Translations under genes and position numbers: made by a program
Assembly (NCBI RefSeq): GCF_023023025.1
Contig: NZ_CP095481.1
Span: 2,232,001 to 2,296,000, forward strand
Length of the DNA stretch: 64,000 nucleotides
DNA from: Amycolatopsis sp. WQ 127309
GTDB lineage: Bacteria > Actinomycetota > Actinomycetes > Mycobacteriales > Pseudonocardiaceae
Reading direction: 5' to 3'
The notes under the pieces: model-generated
The model's database searches: none
The model's input: only the letters and a program-made list of their open reading frames with translations
What the model was told of the DNA's origin: nothing
Shown: positions 61,164 through 64,000 of the stretch, piece by piece
Layout: each line of letters begins with the position of its first letter
Position numbering within the stretch: position 1 is the stretch's first letter

Positions 61164-61823
61164 ATGGAAACCCTGCTGCGCGCCTTCTGGGGGATGATTC
61201 CGGTTTCGGCCATCGCGCTGCCGTACGCGCTGCTCGGGTGGCCACTGCTCGCGGCTCGACGGCGGCGAAGACTCCCGCCCCGGTACGCGAGCGCGACCGC
61301 CGGCGTCGACAGCGCCGCCGTCCTGGTCGCTTTCCTGGTGTTGTGCCTGGTCACGATGCCTGTCGGCGGCTCCGGCCAGAGCACGCTCGACCTCGTCCCG
61401 GGCGCCGACATCACCGCCGCGTTCGGCGACGACGGCTCACTTTGGCAGGTGATCGGCAACGTCCTGCTGCTCTGCCCGCTCGGCGCGCTGCTCCCGCTGC
61501 GGCTGCGCGGCCTGCGCACCCTCCTCCGGATCGCGCTGGTCGCCCTGCTCGCCTCCGTGCTGGTGGAAGGTACGCAATATCTGATCCACACCGGCCGGGT
61601 GACGTCCACCGACGACGTCCTGCTCAACACCGCCGGCGCGACGCTCGGCGCGGCCCTGAGCAGACGCGTTTGGCGCTCACTGGACCCGCCACCGCCACCG
61701 CCGGTGGTCATCCCGACACAGCAGCGCCGCACGGTCTGCGAAGCCCCGACGCTCACCATGCGGGTCCCGCGATCGGTCTGGGACGCGCGGTACGCCGCCA
61801 TCGCCCACCCCGACCGGCAGTAA
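61164..61823 (+). CDS. VanZ family membrane protein
   Basis: A 219-residue protein with about four helices and the VanZ motif VIGNVLLLCPLGALLPLR and EGTQYLIHTGRVTSTDDVLLNTAGA. The C-terminal tail is hydrophilic, with a proline run. Homologues give low-level teicoplanin resistance or have unknown roles. ATG 61164 has AGGAGGG. The 265-nt upstream region holds the DnaA-box cluster. Confidence 0.88.
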   Translation: METLLRAFWGMIPVSAIALPYALLGWPLLAARRRRRLPPRYASATAGVDSAAVLVAFLVLCLVTMPVGGSGQSTLDLVPGADITAAFGDDGSLWQVIGNVLLLCPLGALLPLRLRGLRTLLRIALVALLASVLVEGTQYLIHTGRVTSTDDVLLNTAGATLGAALSRRVWRSLDPPPPPPVVIPTQQRRTVCEAPTLTMRVPRSVWDARYAAIAHPDRQ

Positions 61824-61995
61824 CCGGGTTGCGAGCCGTGCGACACTGGCTCCGAAGAGCCCTTTCGACTCGAGGAATGAACGCCTATGCCTGGCGCCGT
61901 CTCCGGCGTCGGCCTCCGCTAGGCCCGACGCCCAGCGATCCACCCGCACCGAGCTGCGGTTCCTCGACGTGCTCTCGAAAGGGCTTCCACCAGCA

Positions 61996-62748
61996 ATGTC
62001 CGCTATCCAGACGTATGTCCGCAAGACGGCGCCCCGCGGCCGGGAGACCGAGCAGGTCGGGCCGTTCCTGGCCACCTACTCGCCGGACAACGACCACCCG
62101 ATGCTCAACTACGCGATCCCGGACGACGGCGCGCGGCCGTCGGCGGCCGAGATCGACGCGCTGACCACGGCGTACCGGCGGCGGGGCCTGCTCCCGCGGC
62201 TGGAGTACTTCACCGACGTCGCCCCCGACCTGGAGAAACTCCTGGTCGAGGCCGGTTACCAGCTCGAACGGCAGGTGCCGTTGATGACGTGCACGCCCGC
62301 CGAGCGGGTCGGCAAACCGGTCCCGGCGGGGGTCCGGCTGCGCGCGCCGGAGTCCGCTGACGACATCCGGCGGCTGCGGTCGGCGCAGAACACGGCGTTC
62401 GGCGAGTCGCCGGAGGTGCCCGACAAGGAGGTCGAACGCCTGCGGTCCGGCATCGAGGCCGGGGTGCGGCACCTCCTGGCGGAGGACGTCGCCACCGGCG
62501 CGGTCCTCGGCGGCGGGCTCACGCTCGCGATCGTCGACGGCACCACCGAGGTCGCCGGCATCGCCGTGCTCGAGCCGTACCGCGGCCGCGGGATCGCGGC
62601 GGCGATCACCGCCCGGCTCACCCGCGAAGCACACGAGTCCGGCGCGCACACGGCGTTCCTCACCCCCGGTGACCTGGGGATCGGGAACGTCTACGCCCGG
62701 GTCGGCTACCAGCCGGCCGGGGAGTGCGTGCACCTCTCGCTGGGCTAG
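61996..62748 (+). CDS. GNAT family N-acetyltransferase
   Basis: A 250-residue protein. An N-terminal extension (1-110) precedes the acetyl-CoA binding fold, with LEPYRGRGIAAAITARLTREA (motif A, about 195-215) and VYARVGYQPAGEC. It acetylates an unidentified amine. Start ATG 61996 is chosen over 61969 by composition, and a GAAAGGG site is upstream at loose spacing. Confidence 0.85.
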   Translation: MSAIQTYVRKTAPRGRETEQVGPFLATYSPDNDHPMLNYAIPDDGARPSAAEIDALTTAYRRRGLLPRLEYFTDVAPDLEKLLVEAGYQLERQVPLMTCTPAERVGKPVPAGVRLRAPESADDIRRLRSAQNTAFGESPEVPDKEVERLRSGIEAGVRHLLAEDVATGAVLGGGLTLAIVDGTTEVAGIAVLEPYRGRGIAAAITARLTREAHESGAHTAFLTPGDLGIGNVYARVGYQPAGECVHLSLG

Positions 62749-62764
62749 CCGCTCAGTCGTTCAA

Positions 62765-63196
62765 TCAGTCGTTCAAGCGGCCGGAGCGGCCGCGCTTCAC
62801 GTCGCTCCGGCGCTTCTTCGACGCCAGGCGGCGCTCCTTCGAACCACGTGACGGCTTCGTGGGGCGCCGCTTGGCGGGCGGCGGGGCCGACGCGTCGCGC
62901 AGCAGGTTGGCCAGGCGGCCGCGCGCGGCTTCACGGTTCTGCAGCTGGGAGCGGTGTTCGCTGGCGGCGATCGTCAGGACGCCGTCGACCAGCCGGCCCT
63001 CGAGCCCGGCCAGCACGCGGTCCCGCAGGTGCTCGGGGATCGACGGCGACGCGGCGACGTCGAACGACAGCTCGACCCGCGAATCGGTGGTGTTCACGCC
63101 CTGGCCGCCCGGGCCGGACGACCGCGAGAAGCGTTCGTTGAGCTCGGCTCCCGGGATCGTGAACCGGGAGCCGATCACCACGTCGCCGGCTGCCAT
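62765..63196 (-). CDS. arfB: alternative ribosome-rescue factor ArfB
   Basis: A 143-residue release-factor-like protein. The GGQ motif (residues 30-32 in SGPGGQGVN) hydrolyses peptidyl-tRNA on stalled ribosomes, and a basic, disordered C-terminal tail (about 105-143) enters the mRNA channel. Small size and lack of domains 2/4 rule out RF1/RF2. It lies beside purM with a 34-nt gap. Confidence 0.92.
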   Translation of the reverse strand: MAAGDVVIGSRFTIPGAELNERFSRSSGPGGQGVNTTDSRVELSFDVAASPSIPEHLRDRVLAGLEGRLVDGVLTIAASEHRSQLQNREAARGRLANLLRDASAPPPAKRRPTKPSRGSKERRLASKKRRSDVKRGRSGRLND

Positions 63197-63230
63197 GACA
63201 CCAGTGTGACAGCCGCGTTCAACCTTGTTT

Positions 63231-64000
<770 letters not shown>

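Overview
This is a GC-rich, gene-dense actinobacterial chromosome segment, most likely from Amycolatopsis or a close relative in the Pseudonocardiaceae. The evidence is the strong G/C bias at third codon positions, many GTG starts, mycothiol and F420 enzymes, and long perfect terminator-like hairpins of a type I associate from memory with Amycolatopsis. From about 18.2 to 53.3 kb the gene order (dusB, LCP protein, phoU, pstB, mshD, glnR, lmeA, thioredoxin, cysA, sseC, FABP-like protein, class IV aminotransferase, DUF3073) follows, by memory, the Mycobacterium tuberculosis Rv0823c-Rv0810c neighbourhood. Additional blocks are inserted into it. I saw no rRNA, tRNA, insertion sequence, prophage or CRISPR array.

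Layout: (1) 0-4.5 kb: an ABC importer (lipoprotein, ATPase, two permeases, the last cut by the window edge) divergent from a DHDPS-family lyase, across an AT-rich operator-like site. (2) 5-8.9 kb: a desaturase with two tiny coupled proteins, then a lysA-like decarboxylase with a structured leader and an AsnC regulator. (3) 8.9-18.1 kb: a HelD-like ATPase, small redox and membrane proteins, a DUF2339 giant membrane protein, a MarR/TIGR03086 divergent pair and a methyltransferase. (4) 18.2-21.2 kb: dusB, an unusual winged-helix plus TM-protein pair, and a VC0807-family membrane protein. (5) 21.2-29.8 kb: a GntR-controlled operon of ADP-ribosylglycohydrolase, PfkB kinase, NCS1 permease and cysteine hydrolase, all overlapping by 4 nt. 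It is followed directly by a 1056-residue NACHT-LRR STAND NTPase and an alpha/beta hydrolase. (6) 29.9-40.6 kb: idi, a GGDEF protein, a long LCP protein, phoU and the pstSCAB phosphate operon (each with a recognisable PHO box), mshD and glnR.

(7) 40.8-46.3 kb: lmeA, thioredoxin, then a cysteine-containing leaderless leader peptide ahead of DUF4395-cysA-sseC (sulfur metabolism), an MFS exporter, a 32-residue membrane peptide and a nitrobindin-like protein. (8) 46.3-53.3 kb: pxpBC, a ParB-like small protein, aminotransferase, ygfZ, an RsiG-like c-di-GMP sensor, asparaginase and DUF3073. (9) 53.4-63.2 kb: an accessory block separating DUF3073 from purM. It contains an Hbd dehydrogenase, a Tat-exported hydrolase, a five-gene ECF vitamin-type importer operon that includes a previously unremarked 42-residue-repeat ORF, a Gfo/Idh/MocA oxidoreductase, a DnaA-box cluster, VanZ, GNAT and arfB. 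Partial purM ends the window.

The most interesting candidates for something undescribed are the NACHT-LRR gene joined to a nucleoside-salvage-like operon, the translationally coupled 126-bp-repeat ORF inside the ECF operon, and the winged-helix/EACC1-like plus TM-protein pair. Many genes show a TANNNT box 6-7 nt before the start codon, so leaderless transcription appears widespread.
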